13,924 nucleotides of DNA from Algoriphagus sp. (lineage in GTDB: Bacteria > Bacteroidota > Bacteroidia > Cytophagales > Cyclobacteriaceae), in the NCBI GenBank assembly GCA_023255285.1, contig JALRIY010000046.1, positions 1 to 13,924 on the forward strand, in the 5' to 3' direction. A model generated the notes under the pieces. That model was not told the DNA's origin, ran no database searches, and was given only the letters and a program-made list of their open reading frames with translations. The position numbers and the translations under genes were made by a program. This document shows, piece by piece, positions 1 to 8,338 of the stretch. The number at the start of each line of letters is the position of its first letter. Position 1 is the stretch's first letter.

Positions 1-1706
1 GCAAAAACAGTCGCATAAATTTCAGGACCATTCATGTCCATAGTTATAATACCTCCAGTTTTACCCAAGGTCTCTGGATCTGCATAGGTCAAATCTGGGC
101 TTATTTTTTCCCAAGACTGTCCATCATCGGTGGTTTTCCATACATGCTGGGAGGTAGTATACATCACTGTTGGATCCACAGGAGAAAACATAATGGGGAA
201 AGTCCATTGCCACCTTTCTGGTAAAGCTGAGGCAGGCTCGCCTGAGAAGAACCTTGGATAAACTTGGATGTCCCTAATTTGGCCAGTTTTTCTATTGTAT
301 CGCGTTAACAAGGCCCCTTGACTGCCAGCATAAAAAACATCAGGATCCGTTGGACTTTGCGTAATCCAACCGCTTTCACCACCACCTACAGCATACTGCC
401 ACCCATGATTTGGTCCACTTGCTAGCATATGTCCCCATCCTTCACTTGGGATGGCTAAGGTCGTGTTGTCTTGTTGAGCACCTGCTACATGGTACGGAAC
501 ATCAGAAGTGGTCATGACGTGGTAAAACTGAGAAGTAGGGTAGTCTTCCTCAGTCCATGATTTTCCTCCATTTATACTCACCACCCCACCACCATCATTG
601 GCACTAATCATTCTCATCGGATCATTTGGATCGATCCACAGATCATGATTGTCCCCATGAGGCACGTTTATTTCAACATCAAAAGTCACTCCTCCATCCG
701 TAGATTTCCAGAAATCAACATTTAATCCGTAAACCGTATTCGAATCTTTGGGGTCGGCATAGATTCGTGAGTAATAAAATGCCCGTTGTCTAAGTTTCCT
801 TTCGTCATTCACTCTTTTCCAAGTAGCTCCACCGTCATCTGAACGATAAACTCCTCCTTCATTTGCTTCAACAATAGCCCAAATTCGCTGTGGATTTGCA
901 GGTGAAACCGTTACCCCAATTTTTCCGATAGGACCTTCGGGCATCCCCGGATTGGTAGTTAAATCTATCCAGGTATCTCCACCATCTTGAGATTTCCATA
1001 ATTTACTATCCGGTCCACCGCCCCACATTTTCCATGCTTTTCGATACACCTGCCAGGTTGAGGCATAAAGGACACTTGGATTGCTACGGTCGATGATTAA
1101 ATCAGCTGCACCTGCTTTATTACTCACAAACAATACTTTTTCCCAGGTTTCGCCACCATCTTTGGAACGAAACACGCCTCTTTCTTCATTTTCACCATAG
1201 GGATGTCCGAGAGCAGCTACATAAACCAGTTGTTCATTTTCTGGATGGATTCGGATTCTAGAAATGGCTTGAGTCTCTTTCAAACCCATATGTTTCCATG
1301 TTTTTCCAGCATCTGTTGACTTGTATACCCCATCACCTTGAGTAATACTGCCACGCAATTGCGTTTCACCTCCTCCAATATAAACCACATCGGGATTAGA
1401 TTCTGATACGGCAACTGCCCCAATACTTGACGAACTAATTTGGCCATCTGTTACAGGGAACCATTCATTACCACCATCTACGGTCTTCCAAAGACCACCG
1501 CCCGTAGCTCCAAAATAATACTCGTTGGGACGAGTAGGAATTCCTGTTGCACCAAGAGACCTTCCTCCTCGATCTGGACCAATATTTCGCCAGTTGTAAC
1601 TGGAATAATAGGAGGGATCAACAGGAACTTTTTGTGCTTCAAGAATTCCGAAACTGATACCTAATACGAATAAACTCGTAAAAAGCTTGAGGTAGTAATT
1701 TTTCAT
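1..1706 (-). CDS. Secreted BNR/Asp-box (VPS10/sortilin-like) beta-propeller protein, C-terminus cut off by window edge
   Basis: The reverse strand is open from an ATG at 1706-1704 to the left edge without a stop: 568 complete codons, so only the N-terminal part is present. Residues 1-24 are a signal peptide (hydrophobic core LFVLGISFGIL, probable cleavage before Gln25), so the protein is exported. Eight Asp-box motifs (S/T-x-D-G-G-x-T-W type) lie near residues 75-82, 130-137, 181-188, 239-246, 289-296, 335-342, 377-384 and 525-532, at the beta-hairpins typical of multi-bladed BNR/sortilin propellers. Bacteroidota proteins of this type are usually about 1000 residues and are often annotated as glycosyl hydrolase or VPS10-domain protein, but their substrate is generally unproven; I see no sialidase-type FRIP motif in this part. 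It is divergent from the DPP IV-like gene across 126 bp. The family call is strong; the biochemical role is unknown. Confidence 0.9.
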   Translation of the reverse strand, partial: MKNYYLKLFTSLFVLGISFGILEAQKVPVDPSYYSSYNWRNIGPDRGGRSLGATGIPTRPNEYYFGATGGGLWKTVDGGNEWFPVTDGQISSSSIGAVAVSESNPDVVYIGGGETQLRGSITQGDGVYKSTDAGKTWKHMGLKETQAISRIRIHPENEQLVYVAALGHPYGENEERGVFRSKDGGETWEKVLFVSNKAGAADLIIDRSNPSVLYASTWQVYRKAWKMWGGGPDSKLWKSQDGGDTWIDLTTNPGMPEGPIGKIGVTVSPANPQRIWAIVEANEGGVYRSDDGGATWKRVNDERKLRQRAFYYSRIYADPKDSNTVYGLNVDFWKSTDGGVTFDVEINVPHGDNHDLWIDPNDPMRMISANDGGGVVSINGGKSWTEEDYPTSQFYHVMTTSDVPYHVAGAQQDNTTLAIPSEGWGHMLASGPNHGWQYAVGGGESGWITQSPTDPDVFYAGSQGALLTRYNRKTGQIRDIQVYPRFFSGEPASALPERWQWTFPIMFSPVDPTVMYTTSQHVWKTTDDGQSWEKISPDLTYADPETLGKTGGIITMDMNGPEIYATVF

Positions 1707-1832
1707 TGCTGCAGGTGTGTTTAAGAAATTTTAATTTACAAAATTCAGTTAGCCAAACAAGGTAACTTACTTAATTGGTGTGGTAATCCACTTTCATTTT
1801 TGTTACTTAGTTTATAATTCTAATTTGTCGGT

Positions 1833-4025
1833 ATGAATTTAAAAAATAATGCCCCATTGATTTGGCTTGTATTAGCCTTAAGCTCTGTTTTCAATGCTGT
1901 TTTTAGTCAAACTGTCCTTTGGGAAAATGAAGGGAGTTCTTACTTCCAACTTGAAAAAAATCAGGTGGTGCGGTATTCACTGCCTGCGAATGCCCCAGAA
2001 GTTTTTATTTCAAGCGCTGATTTAAGTCCCGCAGGTAAGAATCCCTTGATTGTTCGAGACTTTAGTTTATCAAAAGATCAAAAAAAAGCACTCATTTATA
2101 CGAATACTAAGCGGGTATGGAGGCTAGATACCCAAGGGGATTATTGGGTACTTGATTTACAAACAAAAGCACTTAGACAAGTTGGAGTGGGATTACCTGA
2201 ATCCTCCTTACGGTTTGCCAAGCTTTCACCCGATGCGTCACAAATAGCTTATGTGAGTGAATTTAACGTTTATGTTGAGGATTTGAACACTGGTCAAATT
2301 ACTCAATTAACGGTAGATGGTAACCGAAAGCTAATAAATGGAACCTTTGATTGGGCCTATGAAGAAGAATTTGCCTGTAGGGATGGATTTCAATGGAGCC
2401 CGGATGGAAAAAAGATAGCCTTTTGGCAAATCGATGCCAACCAAATCCGCGATTACCTCATGATGAATTTCACAGATTCTGTCTATTCGCAGGTAGTGCC
2501 TGTAGAGTATCCCAAGGTAGGAGAATCTCCATCACCTGCTCGAATAGGAGTGATTGACCTAGCGTCCAAGCAAACCAACTGGTTACCAATTCCAGGAGAT
2601 CCTCAACAGCATTACTTGCCAAGAATGGAATGGAACAATCCAGACTTACTTTTAGTACAGCAATTAAATAGAAAGCAAAATCATAGTCGACTATTTGCGG
2701 TTAACATTTCAAAAAATAAAGCTGAGCTAATTTCCGAGGAGGTGGAAGAAACGTGGATTGATGTTCTATCCAATTGGGAAAACGTATATGGCTTAACTTA
2801 TCGGCATGAATTCAAATGGATCAACGATAACAAAGAATTTCTTTGGTTTAGTGAAAAAGATGGCTGGCGCCATGTCTATAAAATTGGATTGGATGGCAAG
2901 GAGACCTTGCTGACCCCAGGAAATTACGATGTTATTAACCTGCTCCATCTAGATGAGAAAAAGAAAGTTGCTTATTTTCATGCCTCACCCGAAAATGCTA
3001 CGCAAAAATATTTGTATAAAATCAAATTAGACGGGAAAAGTAGTGCAGAACGTGTAACGCCAATTGTGTTTGAAGGAACTAATAGCTATTCAATTTCACC
3101 TTCAGGCGAATTTGCATTGCATCAATTCAACAATTCCTACACAAGACCTGCTTCAGAGTGGATTGCATTGTCCAACCACAAGCCTTTACATCCTGAGGCT
3201 AGTATTGAATCTAATCTTCAACAAAATCAACTGCCAAAGACCGTAGAATTCTTTAAAATAACTACTGCTGATGGAACCGAAATGGATGGTTGGATGATTA
3301 AACCAAAAGATTTTGATCCTTCAAAAAAATATCCTCTTGTATTTTTTGTGTACACAGAACCTTGGGGAGCAAATGTCAAAGACACGTATGGCGTAGGCAG
3401 AAACCGGAATTATGAAGGCGATATGGCTTCAGATGGATACATTTACATGTCAATAGATAATCGGGGAACTCCAGCTCCTAAAGGTAGAGCTTGGAGAAAA
3501 AGTATCTACAGAAAAATTGGTCGCCTAAATATATCTGACCAGGCAGAAGCTGCAGCAAAAATTGTTCAGTGGGATTTTGTAGATCCAAACCGTGTTGCCG
3601 TTTGGGGGCATAGTGGGGGAGGTTCCGCTACATTAAACCTCCTATTCAAGTATCCGGAAATTTATAAAACCGGTATTTCAATGGCAGCAGTAGCAAATCA
3701 ATTGACCTATGACAATATTTATCAGGAGAGATACATGGGACTTCCTCAGGAAAATTTAGAGGATTTTATTCTAGGGTCTCCTATAACACATGCCAAAAAT
3801 CTGCAAGGTAACTTATTGTATATACATGGTACAGGTGATGACAATGTGCACTATGACAATGCAGAAATGTTGGTTAACGAATTGATAAAGCATGGTAAAC
3901 TATTTCAGTTTATGCCTTATCCCAACAGATCACATGGGATCTCAGAAGGTGAGGGTACTTCAGCACACTTGAGAAAGTTGTATACTGATTTTTTGAAAAA
4001 GCACTGTCCACCAGGCGGGAAATAA
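1833..4025 (+). CDS. Secreted dipeptidyl-peptidase IV-like serine peptidase (family S9B)
   Basis: A 730-residue exported prolyl dipeptidyl-peptidase, expected to remove X-Pro or X-Ala dipeptides from peptide N-termini in the periplasm or at the cell surface. Residues 1-25 form a signal peptide (cleavage likely before Gln26). The N-terminal half is the eight-bladed DPP IV propeller and carries the family's acidic motif DWAYEEE (Glu177-179), which binds the free substrate N-terminus. The C-terminal alpha/beta-hydrolase domain has the nucleophile in GHSGGG (Ser594), an oxyanion Tyr in VYTEPW (Tyr507), the acid in GTGDDNVH (Asp669) and the base in RSHG (His701). The Asp-His spacing of 32 equals that of human DPP4 (708/740, from memory). 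The nucleophile elbow is GHSGGG rather than the more familiar GWSYGG. Length is normal for bacterial DPP IV. The M1 peptidase gene follows after 34 bp, probably in the same transcript. Exact dipeptide preference cannot be read from sequence. Confidence 0.93.
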   Translation: MNLKNNAPLIWLVLALSSVFNAVFSQTVLWENEGSSYFQLEKNQVVRYSLPANAPEVFISSADLSPAGKNPLIVRDFSLSKDQKKALIYTNTKRVWRLDTQGDYWVLDLQTKALRQVGVGLPESSLRFAKLSPDASQIAYVSEFNVYVEDLNTGQITQLTVDGNRKLINGTFDWAYEEEFACRDGFQWSPDGKKIAFWQIDANQIRDYLMMNFTDSVYSQVVPVEYPKVGESPSPARIGVIDLASKQTNWLPIPGDPQQHYLPRMEWNNPDLLLVQQLNRKQNHSRLFAVNISKNKAELISEEVEETWIDVLSNWENVYGLTYRHEFKWINDNKEFLWFSEKDGWRHVYKIGLDGKETLLTPGNYDVINLLHLDEKKKVAYFHASPENATQKYLYKIKLDGKSSAERVTPIVFEGTNSYSISPSGEFALHQFNNSYTRPASEWIALSNHKPLHPEASIESNLQQNQLPKTVEFFKITTADGTEMDGWMIKPKDFDPSKKYPLVFFVYTEPWGANVKDTYGVGRNRNYEGDMASDGYIYMSIDNRGTPAPKGRAWRKSIYRKIGRLNISDQAEAAAKIVQWDFVDPNRVAVWGHSGGGSATLNLLFKYPEIYKTGISMAAVANQLTYDNIYQERYMGLPQENLEDFILGSPITHAKNLQGNLLYIHGTGDDNVHYDNAEMLVNELIKHGKLFQFMPYPNRSHGISEGEGTSAHLRKLYTDFLKKHCPPGGK

Positions 4026-4059
4026 AAAAGAGGACTTCTAAAAGCAAAAAAATTGACGC

Positions 4060-5694
4060 ATGACACCTATAAAATTCCAATTCGCACTTATTCTATTTTT
4101 TATTGGAGCTATACCGAGTTTTTCACAAAAAATATTCAGTCGTTCGGACACCTTAAGAGGTAGCATAACGCCAGAAAGGGCTTGGTGGGATTTAAAACAT
4201 TACAATCTAACACTTGAAATTGATCCCAAAATAAAATTCATAAAAGGCTCAAATACAATTACCTATGAAGTTTTATCTGATGCTAAGGTTTTACAAATAG
4301 ATCTACAAGAACCACTTCAAATTACATCCATAATCCAAAATGGGCAATCCTTATCCTTTACAAGAGAAGGAGCAGTGCATTGGGTCAATTTACTAAAGCA
4401 GCAGCAGCCGGGACAGCTTGAACAAATTCAGATTCACTATGAGGGAATTCCAAAAGAAGCCATTCGCCCTCCATGGGATGGTGGGATTACCTGGCAAAAA
4501 GATAGCAATGGGCTTCCATTTATAGCTTCATCCAACCAAGGAATTGGTTCCAGCATATGGTGGCCACTTAAAGACCATCCGGCGGATGAAGTCGATAGCT
4601 TGGATATGCATGTCACCGTTCCAAAAGGGCTTATGGATGTTTCTAATGGTCGTTTGGTCCAAATTGAAGTGGGAAAAGAGACCGATACTTTTCATTGGAA
4701 GGTTGTAAATCCCATCAATGACTATGGGGTAAATATCAATGTGGGCGATTACGTTCACTTTGGAGAAAAATATGCAGGTGAAAAAGGCACACTGGATATG
4801 GATTACTTCGTATTGCGGGAGAATTTGGAGAAAGCAAAAGTTCATTTCCAAGATGCTAAACGCATGATGCAAGCCTTTGAGCATTGGTTTGGACCATATC
4901 CTTTTTATGAAGATGGATTTAAGCTAGTCGATGCACCTTATTTGGGGATGGAGCATCAAAGTTCAGTAACCTATGGAAATGGGTATCAGAATGGCTACCT
5001 TGGTAGAGATCTAAGTGGCACAGGTTGGGGATTGAAATTTGATTTTATCATCATTCATGAAGCCGGACACGAATGGTTTGCCAATAACATTACCTACAAA
5101 GATGTAGCAGATATGTGGATTCACGAGAGCTTTACGAACTATTCCGAAAGCTTATTTCTTGACTATCATTACGGAAAAGAAGCGGGTCAAGCCTATGTCA
5201 GAGGCACGCGAATGAACATTCAAAATGATATTCCCATCATAGGCCCGTATGGAGTCAATCAACGGGGTTCCGGTGACATGTATTACAAAGGTGGAAATTT
5301 GCTGAATATGCTACGCGAGCTCCTGCAAAATGATGAAAAATGGCGTAGGATTCTGCGAGGGTTAAATCAAACATTTTATCACCAGACCGTTACAACAGAG
5401 CAAATCGAAGCGTATCTCTCAGAACATATGGGAATGAATCTAAGTAAAGTGTTTGATCAATACCTAAGAGACAATCGTATTCCTATTTTGGAATACTACC
5501 AACTAGAGGGGGAATTGCATTACAGGTGGATAAACTCAGTTATGAATTTTGATATGCCAGTAGATGTACTCATCAATGGCAACAACATACGGCTTCAAGC
5601 GAACACTTCTTGGCAGGTTAGTAAAATTGTTAGCGATGAAGATATTGTTGTGGATGCTGATTATTATGTAGGTGTACTTAAATCTAGAGAATAA
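4060..5694 (+). CDS. Secreted compact M1-family zinc aminopeptidase
   Basis: A 544-residue exported metallopeptidase of the gluzincin M1 family, expected to trim N-terminal residues from peptides. A signal peptide covers residues 1-22 (probable cleavage before Gln23). An N-terminal beta domain (WWDLKHYNLTLEID…) typical of M1 enzymes is followed by the thermolysin-like catalytic domain. The zinc site is complete: HEAGH (His333, Glu334, His337), then exactly 18 residues, then Glu356 in HESFTNYSE. Tyr408 in the Y-x-K-G motif matches the transition-state-stabilising Tyr (Tyr383 of LTA4 hydrolase). The substrate-recognition motif GxMEN appears as GMEH (296-299). The protein ends soon after a helical segment and lacks the large C-terminal domain of aminopeptidase N, so it is shorter than the classical 800-900 residue enzymes but not visibly truncated. 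It probably cooperates with the upstream DPP IV-like enzyme in peptide catabolism (inference from adjacency). Confidence 0.92.
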   Translation: MTPIKFQFALILFFIGAIPSFSQKIFSRSDTLRGSITPERAWWDLKHYNLTLEIDPKIKFIKGSNTITYEVLSDAKVLQIDLQEPLQITSIIQNGQSLSFTREGAVHWVNLLKQQQPGQLEQIQIHYEGIPKEAIRPPWDGGITWQKDSNGLPFIASSNQGIGSSIWWPLKDHPADEVDSLDMHVTVPKGLMDVSNGRLVQIEVGKETDTFHWKVVNPINDYGVNINVGDYVHFGEKYAGEKGTLDMDYFVLRENLEKAKVHFQDAKRMMQAFEHWFGPYPFYEDGFKLVDAPYLGMEHQSSVTYGNGYQNGYLGRDLSGTGWGLKFDFIIIHEAGHEWFANNITYKDVADMWIHESFTNYSESLFLDYHYGKEAGQAYVRGTRMNIQNDIPIIGPYGVNQRGSGDMYYKGGNLLNMLRELLQNDEKWRRILRGLNQTFYHQTVTTEQIEAYLSEHMGMNLSKVFDQYLRDNRIPILEYYQLEGELHYRWINSVMNFDMPVDVLINGNNIRLQANTSWQVSKIVSDEDIVVDADYYVGVLKSRE

Positions 5695-5834
5695 GTTAAT
5701 TGCCTGGAATGTATTGCTTATTTGTTGTATAATTTATATTATGTTAAATAAAGTCCCAAACTACTTCTATAAACTTTCTTCCCACTATTCCATAGCTAAC
5801 TGCATTTCCGTGATTTTACTTATTTACTATACAC

Positions 5835-7319
5835 ATGAATAATTGGCTTCCTCGAATTGGTTTAGTTGTTGGCCCCCTTGCTTTCTTAGCAATCGTTTTT
5901 TTTGTGAATGCTGATGGATTATCCCTTGAAGGAAATATTATGTTGGCACTCACTGCATGGATGGCAATTTGGTGGACATCGGAAGCCATACCTATCGCAG
6001 GTACCGCTTTTCTTCCATTGATTATACTTCCTTTAGCAGGAATCTTACCACTGAAGAATATCTCCTCCAATTACATGGATCCAACGGTTATGTTGTATAT
6101 GGGAGGATTTCTTTTAGCCACAGCTATTGAAAAATGGAATTTGCATCAACGAATTGCGCTTAACATAATAAATTTATTAGGTACAGATTTGCGGCGTATA
6201 GTTCTCGGATTTATACTAGCCACAGGTTTTTTATCTATGTGGATCTCCAATTCTGCTACTGCTTTGATGATGCTTCCTATCGGTTTGGCAGTAGTAACAC
6301 AGTTTAAATCGCATTTGGGTGTCGGACAAGAACAATTAGCCACTAATTTGGGAAAAAATATCATGCTAGGGATCGCCTATTCCGCATCCATTGGAGGAAT
6401 GGCGACGCTAATTGGTACACCAACGAATAATATTCTTCGTGCAGTAGTCGATAAACTATACAATTATACCATCGATTTCAATGAATGGATGCTTTTTGCA
6501 CTTCCATTCACGATGGTCTTAACAGCGATTTGCTGGATTTATTTAGTAAATATTGGTAATCCATTGCCCAAAAATTTTAAATTAATTGGAGCCAAATCGG
6601 TTATCAGTGATCAATTGAGCACCCTAGGTAGGATTACCTTCGAAGAAAAAATTGTACTTCTGGTATTTGGAACGGTTTGCTTTGCCTGGATAACTCGAAG
6701 TTTTTTATTGGCCCCAATACTACCACAGCTTGACGATACAATTATTGCCTTAACTGGGGTACTATTTTTATTGCTTCTCCCCTCTTCAAAAAAAAATGGC
6801 ATAACGGGAAGAATTTTAGACTGGAATACTGCTGAAAAAATTCCTTGGGGTGTTCTAATCCTATTTGGTGGTGGTTTGGCATTGGCAGAGGGATTTAAGG
6901 AAACAGGGTTAGCTGATTGGATAGGGCAACGTTTTACCCTAATCGAAGGTGTTGGCTTCTTCTTATTTCTAGTGATTATTATTGCAGCTGTTAATTTCCT
7001 CACTGAAGTCACCTCCAATGTAGCTACTGCTTCCATGCTCTTGCCTATCCTGGCTTCTGTAGCAATCAAACTAGATATCCATCCTTTTGGAATCATGATT
7101 GGCGCTACCATGGCTGCGAGTTGTGCCTTTATGCTACCCGTTGCCACCCCTCCCAATGCAGTTGTTTTTGGTTCAGGATATCTTAAAATCAAGGATATGG
7201 TGAAGGCAGGTATTTGGCTCAACCTAATTTCCATCGTTTTACTTTCACTGATGATTTATTTTATCCTTCCTCTACTTTGGAAAATAAATTTGGAAGCTTA
7301 TCCATTTGAGGTATTTTAA
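5835..7319 (+). CDS. DASS/SLC13-family sodium-coupled carboxylate (or anion) transporter
   Basis: A 494-residue, highly hydrophobic integral membrane protein with about eleven membrane segments, of the divalent anion:sodium symporter family (VcINDY, NaDC). Family marks include WWTSEAIPI near residue 46, SIGGMATLIGTPTN in the first half, and two inverted-repeat hairpin tips: Ser138-Asn139-Ser140 (ISNSATALMMLP) and Ser394-Asn395-Val396 (TSNVATASMLLP). These tips form the sodium and substrate site and are usually SNT. A conserved VATPPNAVVFG segment lies near the C-terminus. Expected substrates are C4/C6 dicarboxylates such as succinate or citrate, but sulfate and other anions occur in the family, so the substrate is open. 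It starts 140 bp after the M1 peptidase gene, so it may have its own promoter, and it converges on the AraC gene with only 11 bp between the two stop codons. I saw no hairpin terminator in that gap. Confidence 0.9.
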   Translation: MNNWLPRIGLVVGPLAFLAIVFFVNADGLSLEGNIMLALTAWMAIWWTSEAIPIAGTAFLPLIILPLAGILPLKNISSNYMDPTVMLYMGGFLLATAIEKWNLHQRIALNIINLLGTDLRRIVLGFILATGFLSMWISNSATALMMLPIGLAVVTQFKSHLGVGQEQLATNLGKNIMLGIAYSASIGGMATLIGTPTNNILRAVVDKLYNYTIDFNEWMLFALPFTMVLTAICWIYLVNIGNPLPKNFKLIGAKSVISDQLSTLGRITFEEKIVLLVFGTVCFAWITRSFLLAPILPQLDDTIIALTGVLFLLLLPSSKKNGITGRILDWNTAEKIPWGVLILFGGGLALAEGFKETGLADWIGQRFTLIEGVGFFLFLVIIIAAVNFLTEVTSNVATASMLLPILASVAIKLDIHPFGIMIGATMAASCAFMLPVATPPNAVVFGSGYLKIKDMVKAGIWLNLISIVLLSLMIYFILPLLWKINLEAYPFEVF

Positions 7320-7330
7320 ATTGAAATAAC

Positions 7331-8209
7331 TTACAAAAAACGAGAAGCTTGAAATTCTTTTCTGTATTCTTTGGGGGATTTGTATAAACGCTCACGAAAA
7401 AGCTTATTGAAGTTTGATAGCGTATAAAAACCACAGGAAAAAGCAATCTCACTGATATTCTGATCGCTTTCGTGGAGTAATTTACAAGCATGTGAAATCC
7501 GAACTTCAGTTAAAAAATTAGAGAAGGGCTTGTTAACTCGGGATTTGAAATATCGACTAAAAGCAGAAACGGATAGATTGCAAATTTGTGCTACCTCTTG
7601 GATCGTAATTTTGGAGGAATAATGTTGCATCACATATTCATACACTTGTCCCATCCGGTCTTTCTCAGATTCCTTATTGGTATTGAGGTAACCAGCATCC
7701 GTTATCAATTGGTAATCCTGAGACTGGGCCAATACATCCAACAAATGAAGAAGTTGCTGTAATCTTGCCAATCCTTTCAGCTCAAGTAATTCCTGCATTA
7801 ATTGGGTGATTCGGAGATTAGTTTCACCCAGCACTTCTATTCCTCGATTGGAAAGTTGTAACAGTTTGGCTATCCCCTCCAATTCTTCCAGTTCAAAAAC
7901 AGAATTATTTAAAAAATTATCTGGAAAATAGATGACGATGCCATGGGTTTCTAAGCCATTGCTCGAAGCATGATATGCTTTATCATTTTTCCATAAATGT
8001 GGCAAATTTGGACCTGTCAACACCATATCGCCCTCTTTGAAGGATGTTGTTCGGTCTCCTACAAAGCGTGTTCCCCTCCCCTTCAATACCACAAATAACT
8101 GATATTCAGAATGGAAATGCCAATTCACATCAAAGTAAGGCGCTACTAGTTCTTGGATTACAAAGGCTCTTCCAGCTGGAATTCGTGATTTTTGAACGGG
8201 CTCTTTCAC
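7331..8209 (-). CDS. AraC-family transcriptional regulator with N-terminal cupin sensor domain
   Basis: A 292-residue cytoplasmic regulator. Residues about 15-100 form an AraC-type cupin barrel (NWHFHSEYQLFVVLKGRG, His31, His33, Glu35, and PHLW with His71), the usual effector-binding part. Residues about 105-170 are helical linker. Residues about 195-288 are the double helix-turn-helix DNA-binding domain: first helix pair IQEVAQICNLSVSAFSRYFK (203-222), second NISEIAFSCGFYTLSNFNKLF (251-271), ending in the SPKEYR signature. The start is a GTG at 8209-8207: the in-frame stop at 8236-8234 leaves no upstream ATG, and the next in-frame ATG would remove the cupin core. It is divergent from the large lipoprotein gene across 129 bp, the classic layout for an AraC regulator controlling the neighbouring operon. 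Probable role: activator of the sugar-oxidation cluster in response to a carbohydrate ligand (inference). Confidence 0.92.
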   Translation of the reverse strand: MKEPVQKSRIPAGRAFVIQELVAPYFDVNWHFHSEYQLFVVLKGRGTRFVGDRTTSFKEGDMVLTGPNLPHLWKNDKAYHASSNGLETHGIVIYFPDNFLNNSVFELEELEGIAKLLQLSNRGIEVLGETNLRITQLMQELLELKGLARLQQLLHLLDVLAQSQDYQLITDAGYLNTNKESEKDRMGQVYEYVMQHYSSKITIQEVAQICNLSVSAFSRYFKSRVNKPFSNFLTEVRISHACKLLHESDQNISEIAFSCGFYTLSNFNKLFRERLYKSPKEYRKEFQASRFL

Positions 8210-8237
8210 TGTATCTTTACTTAAATCTTTGAATTAG

Positions 8238-8251
8238 CTCATTTTTATGAG
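8238..8251. promoter_or_regulatory. Perfect 5-bp inverted repeat in the divergent regulator/operon intergenic region (candidate operator)
   Basis: CTCAT and ATGAG are separated by TTTT, 29 bp upstream of the AraC-family start and 88 bp upstream of the lipoprotein gene. The hexamer GAGTGA at 8249-8254 recurs in the same orientation at 8279-8284, 30 bp apart or about three helical turns; AraC-family dimers often bind such phased direct repeats. Either element could be a binding site, but short AT-rich repeats arise by chance and no consensus for this regulator is known to me. Confidence 0.25.
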
Positions 8252-8338
8252 TGAATACAGTCAAAATTTAAGATAAAAGAGTGAGAATTTCACCATATAA
8301 ATGATGAATATTTACATCAATTTAACCAAACCCAGCCT

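Noticed and set aside
1440..1664. A plus-strand 74-codon open frame
   Set aside because: It is opposite the Asp-box propeller coding sequence, which has a signal peptide and repeated motifs on the minus strand; the plus-strand reading is a shadow.
1..1706. Sialidase or other defined glycoside hydrolase activity for the Asp-box protein
   Set aside because: Asp boxes mark the propeller fold, not activity; no FRIP motif or arginine triad could be assigned in the visible part, and the C-terminus is missing.
1725..1757. Minus-strand TTTG (1757-1754), 21 bp, AAAATTTC (1732-1725): possible promoter for the BNR-protein gene
   Set aside because: Placement relative to the ATG at 1706 is reasonable, but the -7 element has two mismatches in an AT-rich region where such matches are expected by chance.
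1799..1827. TTTG (1799-1802), 18 bp, TAATTTG (1821-1827): resembles a Bacteroidota -33/-7 promoter for the DPP IV-like gene
   Set aside because: The -7-like element ends 5 bp before the ATG, leaving no room for a normal leader, and its spacing and sequence deviate from TTTG-N19-21-TAnnTTTG.
4528..4884. A 118-codon antisense open frame in the M1 peptidase gene
   Set aside because: It sits fully within a gene with intact catalytic motifs; the translation shows no domain or signal of its own.
5729..5742. ATAAT-TTAT-ATTAT inverted repeat after the M1 peptidase gene as a terminator
   Set aside because: The stem is five A-T pairs only, with no GC content and no adjacent T-run, so it is too weak to call.
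6611..7234. A 207-codon open frame antisense to the transporter gene
   Set aside because: It lies wholly inside the well-conserved DASS gene, has a low-complexity Thr/Ile/Lys/Pro-rich translation with no recognisable fold, and is best explained as a codon-bias shadow.
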